Below are positions 1 to 8,705 of a DNA stretch of 64,000 nt, one piece after another; the stretch's first letter is position 1; each line of letters begins with the position of its first letter. The notes under the pieces are model-generated. The model had not been told where the DNA came from and searched no databases. It worked only from the letters and a program-made list of their open reading frames with translations. The stretch is taken from assembly GCF_001908375.1 (NCBI RefSeq), contig NZ_CP017241.1:561001-625000 (forward strand), read 5' to 3'. The position numbers were made by a program, and so were the translations under genes. This DNA is from Rhizobium etli 8C-3 (lineage in GTDB: Bacteria > Pseudomonadota > Alphaproteobacteria > Rhizobiales > Rhizobiaceae).

Positions 1-1947
1 CAGTTCATGAGCGACGGCAGGCCACAAGGCCTCGTGGACTTGCTCCTCCGGCGTCTCGAGGACGAGTGAAAGCATCGTGGTATCTGCGATGTTTCCGAGA
101 CAGGCGAACTGCTGCAGTGCCTTTCGCGTTTCGGGCGGCAGGCGCGCGAGCTTGCCGACCATGAGGTGCACGACGTTGTCGGTGTATCCCATGGCGTTAA
201 TGCGCTCGAGATGCCAGGACCAGCATGCCGCGTCATGATCGAAAGTAAGCATTCCCTCTTCGGCGAGCGAAAACAGGAACTGACGGACGAAGAACGGATT
301 GCCGCCGGTCTTGTCGTGCATCATTTGTGCGAGCGGGGCCGCGCGCCCGGGCTGACAGTGGAGCGCATCCGCAATCAGCTGCCGGAGATGGTCTTGACTA
401 AGCGGCGCAAGCCTGATTTCCGCGACCTTGCCGCCGGCGGCCTTGATCGCCTCAAGCTTCCGCATCAAAGGATGGGAAGCGGTGACCTCGTTGTCGCGAT
501 AGGCACCGATCAGGATGAGCTGTCGCAGATCCGGCCGGGTCAGTAGATCCTCCAGCAGGTCGAGCGTCGCCGCGTCGAGCCATTGGAGATCGTCGAGGAA
601 CAGCGCTAGCGGATGTTCGGGCCGGGCAAAGACGCTGATGAACCGTCGGAATATCAGCTGGAATCGCCGTTGCGCGTCCTGTGGCGGAAGTTCAGCGACC
701 GGCGGCTGGTCGCCGATGATGAGCTTCAGTTCGGGGACGAGATCGACCATCAGTTGTCCGTTCGGCCCCAGCGTCTCGCTCAGCGCCTCGCGCCACGGCG
801 CCAAATCGGCCTCGCTCTTGGCGAGGAGTCCCTTGAGCAGGCCCTGAAATCCCTGCGCCAGGGTCGCATAAGGGATGTCGTGCTTGTACTGGTCGAATTT
901 GCCGGCCGCGAACAGACCCCGCGGAGGCACCAGTACTTTGTGGAGTTCATTGACCACCGCCGACTTGCCTATACCGGAATAGCCAGAGACGAGCACCAAC
1001 TCCGGCGCCCCGCTCAACACCACGCGGTCGAAGGAATTGAGCAAGGTCTCGACCTCGCGCTCCCGCCCGTAGAGCTTCTCGCGAATCAGCAGGCGGTCGG
1101 GGATGTCACGTTCGCCGAGCGCGAACGCATCAATCCGGCCCAGCATTTTCCATTGGCTGAGACAGCGGCCAAGGTCGTGCTCGACGCCGCCTGCCGTCTG
1201 GTATCGTTCCTCGGCCGTCTTGGCGAGCAGCTTCATGACGATGGCCGAGACTGCCGATGAAACATCCGCCGTTCGCTGGTTGGGCGGCATCGGCTGCCGT
1301 GCAATGTGGCAATGCACCCATTCCATCGGGTCGGAAGCAGCGAAGGGCAGGCTCCCCGTCAGCATTTCGTAGAGGGTCACGCCGAGCGCATAAAGGTCGC
1401 TGCGCGAGTCGATCGAGCGGTTCATGCGCCCGGTCTGCTCGGGGGCCATATAGGCAAGCGTTCCGGCGACCACTTCGGGTGGCTCGGGCGCCTGCCGTTC
1501 GCGGCAGAGGCGCGAGGCGATGCCGAAGCCGGTGAGCCGCACCTCGGCGCCTTCTTCCGTTACCAGGATATTGGCCGGTTTGATGTCCTTGTGGACGAGG
1601 CCGCGCTGGTGGGCCTTGCCGAGCGCAGCGGCGATGCTAATGGCGAGGCGCAGGAAAAGCCCCGTTTCCATTGCCGTTCCGAGCCGCCGGGCGAGCGGCT
1701 CGCCGCCCGGATCTTCAAGTACCAGCATCGTCCGGCCGCCTTCGCGCACCAACTCAAGCGGTCGCACCGCCCATGCGCTATCGAGCTCGTCCTTCAATCC
1801 ATATTCATGGTCGAGGCGTTCGAGGCTTGAACGTGTCGGGTGCTCGAGGGCCGGAAGCACGACCAGTACCGGGTTCCACTTGCCGTCGACGCCCCGGCGT
1901 CGTTCCCGGTGGAACACGCGATCACCATCCTCCCAAAGAACCTCCAA
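1..1947 (-). CDS. Ser/Thr kinase-like / AAA-ATPase signalling receptor (N-terminal part; runs off window)
   Basis: N-terminal ~649 residues of a very large receptor; the C-terminus lies beyond base 1. A protein-kinase-like domain comes first (catalytic loop VHKDIKPANIL near residue 119, APE-type segment AYMAPEQTGRMN). An AAA/STAND ATPase follows, with Walker A GYSGIGKS near residue 324 and Walker B LFLDDLQW near 452. This order is typical of fused kinase/ATPase/GAF/histidine-kinase proteins, so a sensor histidine kinase is expected off-window (inference). The DFG motif reads GFG (LTGFGIASR) and HRD reads HKD, so catalysis may be weak. Start: an in-frame TGA lies at 1999-2001 and no ATG follows it. 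TTG at 1947 has a GGTGGAG ribosome site and begins LEVLWEDGD, which resembles the usual N-terminus of the family. The start is less certain than the family. Confidence 0.85.
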   Translation of the reverse strand, partial: MEVLWEDGDRVFHRERRRGVDGKWNPVLVVLPALEHPTRSSLERLDHEYGLKDELDSAWAVRPLELVREGGRTMLVLEDPGGEPLARRLGTAMETGLFLRLAISIAAALGKAHQRGLVHKDIKPANILVTEEGAEVRLTGFGIASRLCRERQAPEPPEVVAGTLAYMAPEQTGRMNRSIDSRSDLYALGVTLYEMLTGSLPFAASDPMEWVHCHIARQPMPPNQRTADVSSAVSAIVMKLLAKTAEERYQTAGGVEHDLGRCLSQWKMLGRIDAFALGERDIPDRLLIREKLYGREREVETLLNSFDRVVLSGAPELVLVSGYSGIGKSAVVNELHKVLVPPRGLFAAGKFDQYKHDIPYATLAQGFQGLLKGLLAKSEADLAPWREALSETLGPNGQLMVDLVPELKLIIGDQPPVAELPPQDAQRRFQLIFRRFISVFARPEHPLALFLDDLQWLDAATLDLLEDLLTRPDLRQLILIGAYRDNEVTASHPLMRKLEAIKAAGGKVAEIRLAPLSQDHLRQLIADALHCQPGRAAPLAQMMHDKTGGNPFFVRQFLFSLAEEGMLTFDHDAACWSWHLERINAMGYTDNVVHLMVGKLARLPPETRKALQQFACLGNIADTTMLSLVLETPEEQVHEALWPAVAHEL

Positions 1948-2453
1948 ACTGCAATCTCCACCAACGCCGAAGAAAGAGGATGTGCTTTGCCGACTTCGTC
2001 ACCTCGCCTGTCTCATTTGGCACTGCCACTCCCGTATCGGAGATCCGTCCGATCACAGGGCCAAAGCGAGCACATTTGATCAACCGTAACCAATTCCCTA
2101 CCTTTTTACCACATCTGTTCGTCCAGCGGATCGGCCGAGCGGCCATCACCCGCCCCTTCGATGGATGGTCTGCCTCTGATGACGAAAGGCTGCCCAGCGG
2201 CGGCTGGACGGTCGGGCGGATCGTGGACCCGCAGAGCTTCGGAGGAGAGCGCCGGCATCGAACCCATCCGTGAGCTTCTCCTCAGCGAGCGACATGCTCA
2301 TGGATCGGCAATGCCACCGTCGCTCCAGACGCGTCAGCCGGCTGGAGCAGGCACTGTCAACAACCATCGGCTACTGAAAGCTATCCAAGCGTATAATGTC
2401 GTCTCCAGCCGACTTGTCCTAGACTCGAAGCGATCCTGAAACTAGGAGCGGTC
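1948..2453. other. intergenic region between divergent kinase and ActR-like regulator
   Basis: About 500 bases between two divergently read genes. It must carry both promoters. I see no ORF with convincing composition and a ribosome site, and no clear RNA gene. Confidence 0.5.
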
Positions 2454-3038
2454 ATGATGGTATCCCCATGCGTTGTCCCCCAAGCCTCCTCGGCATCCAA
2501 CACCAGGAGAGCCAGTGTCTTGGTAGCGGATCCGGAAATCGACGTTTTTTCCCCTCTTGTTGCGCGGCTCCTTTCTGAGGGGTTGGCGGTTCGGCTGGCC
2601 ACGAGCGTTGCAGAAGCCAAGGCCCAGCTTGAAAGCGACGTGCCCGATTTCGCACTGATTGAACTCAAGTACGCTGACGGCAATGGTTTTGAGATCGTCG
2701 AAGCGTTGGCAAATCTCGGCACTACACGCGTCGTGGTCCAAAGTATCTACTGCAACATCGCCACGGCGGTCCGTGTCGTCAGAGAAGGAGCCAGTGACGT
2801 TTTGCCGAAACCGATGGAGGTCGATATCGTGCTGGCCGTGCTGCTTGGACGAAATCTCGAATCTGCGCCGATACCCGAGACGATTTCGCGGCCCGAGGCC
2901 GTTCGCATCGAGCATATTAAGAGAATTTACGCCATGTGCGGGGCGAACGTATCGCGTACTGCGCGCGCGCTTTCTATGCATCGAAGAAGCCTCCAACGGA
3001 TCATGGCGCGGGATTCCTTCTCGCTGGAGACGCCTTAA
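2454..3038 (+). CDS. ActR/RegA-family response regulator paralogue with degenerate receiver
   Basis: 194 residues: receiver domain (about 22-130) and a Fis-type helix-turn-helix (about 145-185; MCGANVSRTARALSMHRRSL) that closely resembles ActR/RegA, the redox- and acid-responsive regulators of alphaproteobacteria. The receiver is altered: where the family has IDLRL with the phospho-acceptor Asp, this protein has IELKY, so Glu70 replaces Asp. The acidic pocket reads VADPE instead of VDDD, and the switch Thr is Ser97. Lys119 (PKP) is retained. Glu can mimic phospho-Asp, so the protein may act independently of phosphorylation (inference). A GGAGCGG ribosome site precedes ATGATG. No cognate kinase is adjacent; an ActS/RegB partner would normally be beside a true actR, so this is probably a second copy. 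Confidence 0.85.
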   Translation: MMVSPCVVPQASSASNTRRASVLVADPEIDVFSPLVARLLSEGLAVRLATSVAEAKAQLESDVPDFALIELKYADGNGFEIVEALANLGTTRVVVQSIYCNIATAVRVVREGASDVLPKPMEVDIVLAVLLGRNLESAPIPETISRPEAVRIEHIKRIYAMCGANVSRTARALSMHRRSLQRIMARDSFSLETP

Positions 3039-3191
3039 GCTTGGCTGCCATCCCATGCGGCGTCTCGTATGATCGAGACGCCGCAGACGGAGATCGCGTT
3101 TGTCGTCAGCACGCAGGCTCCGACCGCCTAGAGAAATCCAGGAAAGAGTGCGGATCGCCTTTCGGTCCCAAATTGCGTAAAAACAAAAAGA

Positions 3192-3386
3192 TTAGTGCCG
3201 TTGTGGCGACTCCGGTTTGGCTGAAGCTGCGCCCGCGATGGCGCTCCGGCACCTCTCTGCGCTCATGCGGGCCACGTCGGTGCGCTCAAATACCATCCGG
3301 CCGCCCGTACCTTTGACGAGGGTTGGTCCCCGAATTCGCACGGCATTCTCCCCCGACATCGCCATTGTTGACCACTCGCCTGCCAT
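3192..3386 (-). CDS. small hypothetical protein
   Basis: 64-residue ORF with an AAGGAA ribosome-site candidate five bases before ATG and codon third positions rich in G/C. No recognised domain, signal peptide or membrane segment; mildly basic C-terminus. It lies on the same strand as the FixJ-type regulator but beyond that gene's terminator, so it would need its own promoter. It could be a chance ORF in a 670-base gap. Confidence 0.35.
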   Translation of the reverse strand: MAGEWSTMAMSGENAVRIRGPTLVKGTGGRMVFERTDVARMSAERCRSAIAGAASAKPESPQRH

Positions 3387-3535
3387 CTGTTCCTTCAGGT
3401 TTGTCTTCAACAACCTGAACTTGGAAGAGATCACTGGTGACCGTGAAGCCCGGCAAGCCCCACATGCCGTGGCGCAATCCTATAAGCAAATCCATATCGG
3501 TCGCTCTCAAGCGCGCGACCTGCCATGCGAGGGCC

Positions 3536-3563
3536 AAAAAGAAGCCTCCCGGGGGTGGGAGGC
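3536..3563 (-). terminator. rho-independent terminator of the FixJ-type regulator
   Basis: Read on the minus strand, GCCTCCC pairs with GGGAGGC around a six-base loop and is followed by TTCTTTTT. It lies about 145 bases after the stop of the regulator ending at 3707. Confidence 0.8.
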
Positions 3564-3706
3564 TCCAGGCGGGCCGATCGGGGGCGATACGGCCTGGGAG
3601 GCTGAAAGGAACCCGTACCATAAAAGAGAGCTCCGGCCCGGGCTATTGGCCACCAGGAAGGATCGATTACCAATGAGGAGGGGGTGACCTATACGCGCGG
3701 CAAGAA

Positions 3707-4339
3707 CTACGAGTTCGTCTGCGGTTTTCCCGGTGCGATCATCAGCTTGTCAGCCATACGCGCGAGTTCGGGCAGGGACCTGGTACCCATCTTCTGCATG
3801 ACCTGGCTGCGGTGAACCTTCACGGTAATTTCACTCACGCCTAGATCTCCGGCTATCTGCTTATTGAGCCGTCCGGCCACCACCAAAGCCATCACCTCGC
3901 GCTCCCGCGGGGTCAGGCTATCGAAACGCGCGCGCACCGTTGCCAATGCCTTTTCATTCTCAATCCAAGCACGGTCGCGCGCCAGGCCGACGTGAATGGC
4001 GTCGAGCAAATCCTGGTCGCGGAACGGTTTCGTCAGGAACTCGACGGCGCCCCCTTTCATCGCCCGGACGGACATGGGAATGTCGCCGTGCCCGGTGATG
4101 AAGACGATCGGCAGCTGAATCTTTTCTCGCGACAGCTCGAGCTGAAAATCAAGACCGCTTTGTCCCGGAAGCCGGACATCGAGCACGAGGCAGGTCGGTC
4201 CGTCGGGTCGTCCAGAGATCAGGAAGTCACCCACCGAAGCGAGGAGTTTCACGTCAAAACCGACGGAACGCAGCAGGCTGCCAAGCGCTTCGCGGATCTC
4301 CGGGTCATCATCGATGACAATGATAGTGGCCTCGCTCAT
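3707..4339 (-). CDS. FixJ/NodW-family two-component response regulator
   Basis: 210 residues. N-terminal receiver with acidic pocket IDDD, phospho-acceptor Asp54 (VLDVRLPG), Thr82 and Lys104 (FLTKPF); C-terminal LuxR/FixJ-type helix-turn-helix (about 140-205) with SLTPREREVMALVVAG and SEITVKVHRSQVMQKM. All residues needed for phosphorylation and DNA binding are present. Full length for the family. No sensor kinase adjoins, so it is an orphan in this window. A possible 36-codon ORF ends three bases before its ATG and a good terminator follows. True fixJ sits beside fixL, which is absent, so a NodW/TodT-like role is more likely than nitrogen-fixation control. Confidence 0.9.
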   Translation of the reverse strand: MSEATIIVIDDDPEIREALGSLLRSVGFDVKLLASVGDFLISGRPDGPTCLVLDVRLPGQSGLDFQLELSREKIQLPIVFITGHGDIPMSVRAMKGGAVEFLTKPFRDQDLLDAIHVGLARDRAWIENEKALATVRARFDSLTPREREVMALVVAGRLNKQIAGDLGVSEITVKVHRSQVMQKMGTRSLPELARMADKLMIAPGKPQTNS

Positions 4340-4342
4340 CGT

Positions 4343-4453
4343 TCAGCGCCCCCCAAGGTCAACCAAAGCTTTGGGACATGCAGGACCTGCACCCCCTGCA
4401 GCAGCAGCGGGCATAGTCCAACCAGCAGAGCGCCAGTGACGCAATAAGAACAC
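4343..4453 (-). CDS. possible leader peptide upstream of FixJ-type regulator
   Basis: 36-codon ORF starting with GTG after a purine-rich GAGGAGAGAGGAGGA tract. Its TGA lies three bases before the regulator ATG, an arrangement that suits translational coupling. The peptide (begins VFLLRHWRSAGW) has no recognised motif. It may simply be the regulator's untranslated leader. Confidence 0.3.
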   Translation of the reverse strand: MFLLRHWRSAGWTMPAAAAGGAGPACPKALVDLGGR

Positions 4454-5104
4454 TCCTCCTCTCTCCTCAGCCGGTGCCGGAACGGAGTTTTTGGCACACC
4501 AGAATGCGCGCTAATTACCTTGGCAACAAGGCTAAATGCGGGCTGTCCACGAAAGCCGCTTGGGCGTCCTGTGGTCCGCCATGGCGTGCCGATGCGCCAC
4601 ATGGCCGGGATCTGCCGTCACAAGGGAACGGGTCGCAAGTATCAGGTGCGGCGGAAGACAAGCAAACTTCAAGCACTAGCGAGACTGTGCGGGGTGGACC
4701 CGACATGGAGATGAGACGTCGCGCTTGAATTCGACCAGGCGGCGCATCGGCCCAAGCCGCAGCCAAAGCTCCTGGTGGCCGCGCCACTGTCCGGCCATTT
4801 CACCACCCTTCCGCGCGGCACAGTCGAGACCTTCTCCCACCACCTCTTGTGCAACACCGACCGGCCCGACGCGCGCCCGGTGTGGCTTTCGAAAGGCGCG
4901 TGGATCTCAAAACTACATCGGTGTCTCATCTTCATGCTCCGGGCACTCAGGGGCACGGGCCCCTCTCGTTGCGGTAAGTCTTAGGCATCTATACGATCGT
5001 ATAGCTTGCGACGCCTTTGTCGCGGTTAAATACTGAATCCATCCAGTCAAGCGCGCCACAACGCTCATTCGCCCGAGACCAATCGGCAAAGTTGGGAGGC
5101 GGCA
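4454..5104. other. intergenic region between divergent response regulators
   Basis: About 650 bases without a supportable gene. The one clear element is a perfect 16-bp palindrome at 4989-5004, listed separately. Confidence 0.5.
4989..5004. promoter_or_regulatory. perfect 16-bp palindrome, candidate operator
   Basis: CTATACGA followed directly by TCGTATAG, a perfect dyad about 100 bases before the receiver-only regulator at 5105. The size and symmetry fit a dimeric repressor or activator site. I cannot assign the regulator. Confidence 0.5.
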
Positions 5105-5500
5105 GTGCCAACCAGGAGACCTCTGATTGCGATCGTCGACGACGACGAGTCGATTCGCGAGGCTATCAAGGGGCTCATGCGGTCGATGGGATTTGATGCC
5201 GAGACCTTCTCATCCGCGGATAATTTCTTGAGATTCCCCCATATCCGCCGCACGGCCTGTCTGGTGACGGACATCAATATGCCCGGAATGAGCGGGCTCG
5301 ATCTGCACCGACGGCTCGTCGCGATGGGCAAGAGCGTTCCGACTGTTCTGATCACCGCCTTTCCGGAAAAGAACGTGCGTGCCTCTGCGTTGGGCGCGGA
5401 CATTATCGGCTGTCTGACAAAGCCGTTTGACGAACAGGTTTTGCTTGATTGCATCCGTACTGCGCTGGCTCTTAGTAACGAGGGAAAAAGCGGTTCATGA
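5105..5500 (+). CDS. single-domain response regulator (receiver only)
   Basis: 131 residues made up entirely of a CheY-like receiver: acidic pocket VDDDE, phospho-acceptor Asp56 (VTDINMPG), Thr84 and Lys106 (CLTKPF). No output domain follows, so it would act by phosphotransfer or protein contact. The sequence is of the FixJ-receiver subtype (LITAFPEKN). The start is GTG, with GGGAGG five bases upstream; no better ATG exists. It is an orphan, divergent from the full-length FixJ-type regulator at 3707-4339. Confidence 0.85.
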   Translation: MPTRRPLIAIVDDDESIREAIKGLMRSMGFDAETFSSADNFLRFPHIRRTACLVTDINMPGMSGLDLHRRLVAMGKSVPTVLITAFPEKNVRASALGADIIGCLTKPFDEQVLLDCIRTALALSNEGKSGS

Positions 5501-5964
5501 GGTCGCAAAGACCTCTGCTGGGCAAAGCGCGCTGCAACTCCGCTTCAATCCGGGGGACTCCAGGGATTGGAACGCATCCGATCTGACGCCACCCCCTGAA
5601 CATCCCGCGCGCAATCGATCACCAGGGGCCTTTTTCCAAGCATGATGTTCGAGAGCAAGCCGGTTCGGAAGCTTTCGATCATCAGCGCCACAGGGCCTTG
5701 CTCACAGGCGCAAATGATGGGGACTTACCCACCATCCGGTCGGAGTGCTCTCAGCGGCTTGCCGCACATCTGTAACCCCCCAGCTGAGGAAGGTTAAGCT
5801 CGATAACTCCGACAATCTGGTGGGGTGGGCTAAACCAAAGGAGGAAATGAGCATCCCTAGAATTCAGAAAGTCTTCCTCAAGTATTATGGACCGAGATAA
5901 TGCCTGGAACTAGCCTCAAAGGTGCCAACTGAAGGGGAATGCCCGCAACCAAAGGAAGCGCAGT
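5501..5964. other. intergenic region, nothing identified
   Basis: About 460 bases. I see no ORF with coding character, no tRNA and no strong hairpin with a T-run. Confidence 0.4.
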
Positions 5965-6195
5965 ATGACTGACACGCCGGAGGAGAATGATACTGCCATC
6001 GAAGAACTGATGAAGGACGCAATAACCAGTTACATGCTGGACGTTTTCGACGTCGAGGATCGATTGAAGGCAGCCGTCCAGAAGATCGCCGCGGAACTGC
6101 TTGCTGAAGAGCTGGCGGCTCTGAGGGCGAAGGTTGCGAAGGCCAAGTTGTCGTATATCCAGGTCGGGGATGTGTTGACAGCGGCTTTAGGCTAA
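5965..6195 (+). CDS. small acidic alpha-helical hypothetical protein
   Basis: 76 residues, highly acidic N-terminus (TDTPEENDTAIEEL) followed by a predicted amphipathic helix rich in Ala, Leu, Lys and Glu. An AAGGAAG ribosome site precedes the ATG at good spacing. No signal peptide or membrane segment. The composition would suit a small adaptor or coiled-coil protein, but there is no recognised family. Confidence 0.55.
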   Translation: MTDTPEENDTAIEELMKDAITSYMLDVFDVEDRLKAAVQKIAAELLAEELAALRAKVAKAKLSYIQVGDVLTAALG

Positions 6196-6868
6196 GGTCG
6201 GTCGGATATCCCAGCCTCGGGAGGACGTTGTTCTACGAGCGCTGCACCCCATTCCTTGGCAATGCTGTTTGAGTGCGGAGATCACCCGCAAGGTTGCCAG
6301 CAAAACATCAGCCCCAATACAATCCTCGCCAAAATGTCAGCAGGTCGCCGAGAGCGAGCCTTGGGACCTTTTATTCGCCAGACCGAGGTCCCACCCACAC
6401 GCCCGCTGGTATCGCGGGGATACTATTCGCCAATCCGTCGAGCATGCCTTGCAGGACGCTCTCGGTCAGCGCCTCCACTTTGTCGCTGGGGCCGACGAGG
6501 CGGTCTACCAGCAGCAAAGTGAGACCATGCACTTGCGAGCGTTACGAAACAGATCGGAATGACTGCGGCCAATTTCGCCGGTTCGGCAGTGCGCGTAGTC
6601 GTTGCGGCTCCAGTCGCGGTGGCGCGCGAGGTCTTGAAGCGGGAGGTTTCCTCGGGCGGAGAACAGATTGTGGACGGACAGATTACCTACTGAACCGTCC
6701 AGCCGCCTCAATGAGATGGGTGCCGCCCGCACAGGGGGCGCAATAGGATTGGCAAATGGAAAATGGCACAGCGATCGACAGCACCGCCGGTGCGTCACGT
6801 CGAATGCCAGCCGGTTTCGCGGTGTTCCGGTATCCATTTCTGCCTCGCTCGTGAAAGGCAGAATGGCC
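6196..6868. other. intergenic region with a probable TetR remnant
   Basis: About 670 bases. The only recognisable content is the minus-strand stretch 6371-6541 listed separately. The rest shows no supportable gene. Confidence 0.4.
6371..6541 (-). pseudogene. possible TetR-family regulator C-terminal remnant
   Basis: An open stretch reading VHGLTLLLVDRLVG and later ALTESVLQGMLDGLAN resembles the ligand-binding C-terminus of TetR regulators (compare HGLALLL motifs). It is bounded by an in-frame TAA immediately upstream and ends with TAA at 6371. No HTH is found upstream in any frame. Family assignment is by eye and weak. Confidence 0.3.
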
Positions 6869-7366
6869 TCAGCTGGAAAGAACCATGGCCCAGTAAGGTA
6901 TGTTCCGGGAAGACGTATTGTGCGCAACGGCCACGCCGAGCCCGTTATAGCGTCCCAGCATGTTTTCGAGGTGGTGCTGCGAGTTGATCCAGGCCGTTAC
7001 CGCGGCCTCGACGCTCTGTTGACCGGCGGCGATGTTTTCGGCCGCTGGAAGCTGCACGCCGCTTTTCGTCACACGCGCGCCGAAACTGTCGGCCATGCCC
7101 ATCAGGTGCGTCATCTTGCCGGCGCTTGCCATTCGCTTGGCCTGGTAGATCGCCGCAGCGCTTGCAGCCGGATCGACGCGAAGCGCCGTCAGGCCGTTTT
7201 TGGCACGAAGCTGGTTGACGAGCGGCAGCGCCGCCGCCGTCTCGTCATCCCCGTCCGAAGGCGTGGAGGACATTCTGGGTGCGGTCGTGCAGCTTGCGAC
7301 GCCCGTCAGAAGGACAAGGCCTGAAATGCGCAGCAGATTGCGCCTGGAAAGATCGATGGATGTCAT
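6869..7366 (-). CDS. CAP-domain (SCP/PR-1-like) lipoprotein
   Basis: 165 residues. Signal sequence with RR pair and lipobox LTGVASC (Cys near residue 26) predicts a membrane-anchored lipoprotein. A CAP domain follows (about 45-165), with the helix MASAGKMTHLMG, the segment AAENIAAGQQSVEAAV and WINSQHHLENML. Bacterial CAP proteins are secreted or surface proteins of mostly unknown function. It begins two bases after the stop of the DUF6460 gene, so the two form an operon. Confidence 0.85.
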   Translation of the reverse strand: MTSIDLSRRNLLRISGLVLLTGVASCTTAPRMSSTPSDGDDETAAALPLVNQLRAKNGLTALRVDPAASAAAIYQAKRMASAGKMTHLMGMADSFGARVTKSGVQLPAAENIAAGQQSVEAAVTAWINSQHHLENMLGRYNGLGVAVAHNTSSRNIPYWAMVLSS

Positions 7367-7368
7367 GT

Positions 7369-7635
7369 TTACCGGCGGAAGTTGAAAAGTCGGATGATAA
7401 TGAAGATCGGGATGACGACCGTTGCACCAAGCAGCAGATAATCGCCGATGCGGCCGAGAGCCGAAAAGCCCCGGTACCAGATCTCGCGGATGAAATCGCG
7501 GATGCTATAGACGAGGTCCAGCGGCGCCCATCCGAAAACGGTCATTACGAAACCGACAATCAGCGAAACGACCAAGAGCTTCACCAATGTGCGGCCGAGC
7601 GAGTCGCCCAGAAATTTGTTTACCTGATCGGACAT
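7369..7635 (-). CDS. DUF6460-type small membrane protein
   Basis: 88 residues: short cytoplasmic N-terminus (MSDQVNKFLGDSLGRTLVKL), a transmembrane segment at about 20-42, an amphipathic stretch, and a second membrane segment near the C-terminus (LLLGATVVIPIFIIIRL). The start is chosen at MSDQV because AGGAG lies seven bases upstream; a longer in-frame start at 7767 adds a basic non-conserved leader. First gene of a two-gene operon with the CAP lipoprotein. The DUF name is from memory of the rhizobial family. Confidence 0.75.
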   Translation of the reverse strand: MSDQVNKFLGDSLGRTLVKLLVVSLIVGFVMTVFGWAPLDLVYSIRDFIREIWYRGFSALGRIGDYLLLGATVVIPIFIIIRLFNFRR

Positions 7636-7778
7636 GCGCCATCTCCTGTTTGCCCTGAAATACGGTTGCGGCGCGTCGCCCGCAAGCCTTTTCCGGAACT
7701 GGCCGTTCCGCCTCTGAAATAGGACTTGAGTTTTTTTGTGGCCGCCGCCAAATGCACAGGCATTCAACGGGCCAGATC

Positions 7779-8705
7779 ATGCAGCAGAGCCAGCTTTCCT
7801 CCGGCGACGTCATCGCCGACCGCCGCGCCGACTATGCGAAGATGCTTGACGAGGGCGGCGAGCCGGATGCGGCCGCCGAACTGATGGAGCAGGCGCTGGA
7901 ACTGACGCCCGGCTGGGCTGCCGGCTGGTATCGCCTCGCCACCTATCGGGAAAGGGCCGGCAAAGTGGAATCGGCGATCGAAGCCTTTCTGAAAACCCTT
8001 ACGCTCGATCCGGAGGACATTTTCGGCGCAAGCCTCAAGCTTGCCCTGCTCGATGGTTCTAATACACCGGACCGGCCTGCGAGCCGCTATGTCGAGCGGC
8101 TGTTTGATGATTATGCCGCCCGTTTCGAAACCTCGCTCGTCGAAAGGCTGGACTACTCCGTCCCGCAGAAACTCGCAGCACTTGTCGCCGCCACCGGCCG
8201 CAAATATTCGCTGGCCGTCGATCTCGGCTGCGGCACCGGCCTGCTTGGTCCGGAAATTCGCGCTTATGCCGGGCGGCTTGAAGGCTACGACCTCTCGCAG
8301 AAGATGCTCGCCAAGGCCGGGGAGAAGACAATCTACGATCACTTGGCCCGAGCCGACCTTTCTCTTGCTCCCGAAGGCTCAGGCGTCTTTGCCGATGGCG
8401 CGGACCACCGTGCCGATCTGGTGACTGCTGCCGATGTGCTTATGTATCTCGGCGATCTCGAAAGCACCTTCGCGATCGTCGATCGCCTCGCCAGTTCGGG
8501 GGCGGATTTCGCCTTCTCGGTCGAAGACGCGGGCGAGGGAGACGGTTTTCACCTCGCGCCGTCGCTGCGCTATGCCCACACGGAAGCCTATGTTCGCAGC
8601 CTTTGTCGCCGTTGCGGTTTCGAGATCGTCGAAACCGTCAAAACCACAATTCGAATGGATGGCGCAAAACCGGTCGCCGGCATTCTTTTCATTGCACGGC
8701 GATAG
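7779..8705 (+). CDS. TPR-containing class I SAM-dependent methyltransferase
   Basis: 308 residues from ATG 7779; an in-frame ATG at 7752 would add nine residues and neither has a strong ribosome site. The N-terminus (about 20-95) forms TPR helices (DAAAELMEQALELTPGWAAG, then VESAIEAFLKTLTLDPED). The C-terminal half is a Rossmann methyltransferase with SAM motif AVDLGCGTGLLG near residue 150 and acidic loop DLVTAADVLMYLGDL. The substrate is unknown. Divergent from the DUF6460/CAP operon. Confidence 0.85.
   Translation: MQQSQLSSGDVIADRRADYAKMLDEGGEPDAAAELMEQALELTPGWAAGWYRLATYRERAGKVESAIEAFLKTLTLDPEDIFGASLKLALLDGSNTPDRPASRYVERLFDDYAARFETSLVERLDYSVPQKLAALVAATGRKYSLAVDLGCGTGLLGPEIRAYAGRLEGYDLSQKMLAKAGEKTIYDHLARADLSLAPEGSGVFADGADHRADLVTAADVLMYLGDLESTFAIVDRLASSGADFAFSVEDAGEGDGFHLAPSLRYAHTEAYVRSLCRRCGFEIVETVKTTIRMDGAKPVAGILFIARR

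Noticed and set aside
1922..2149. 75-codon minus-strand ORF before the receptor gene, as a possible frameshifted N-terminus
   Set aside because: No family-like residues; the TTG start at 1947 already gives the expected beginning.
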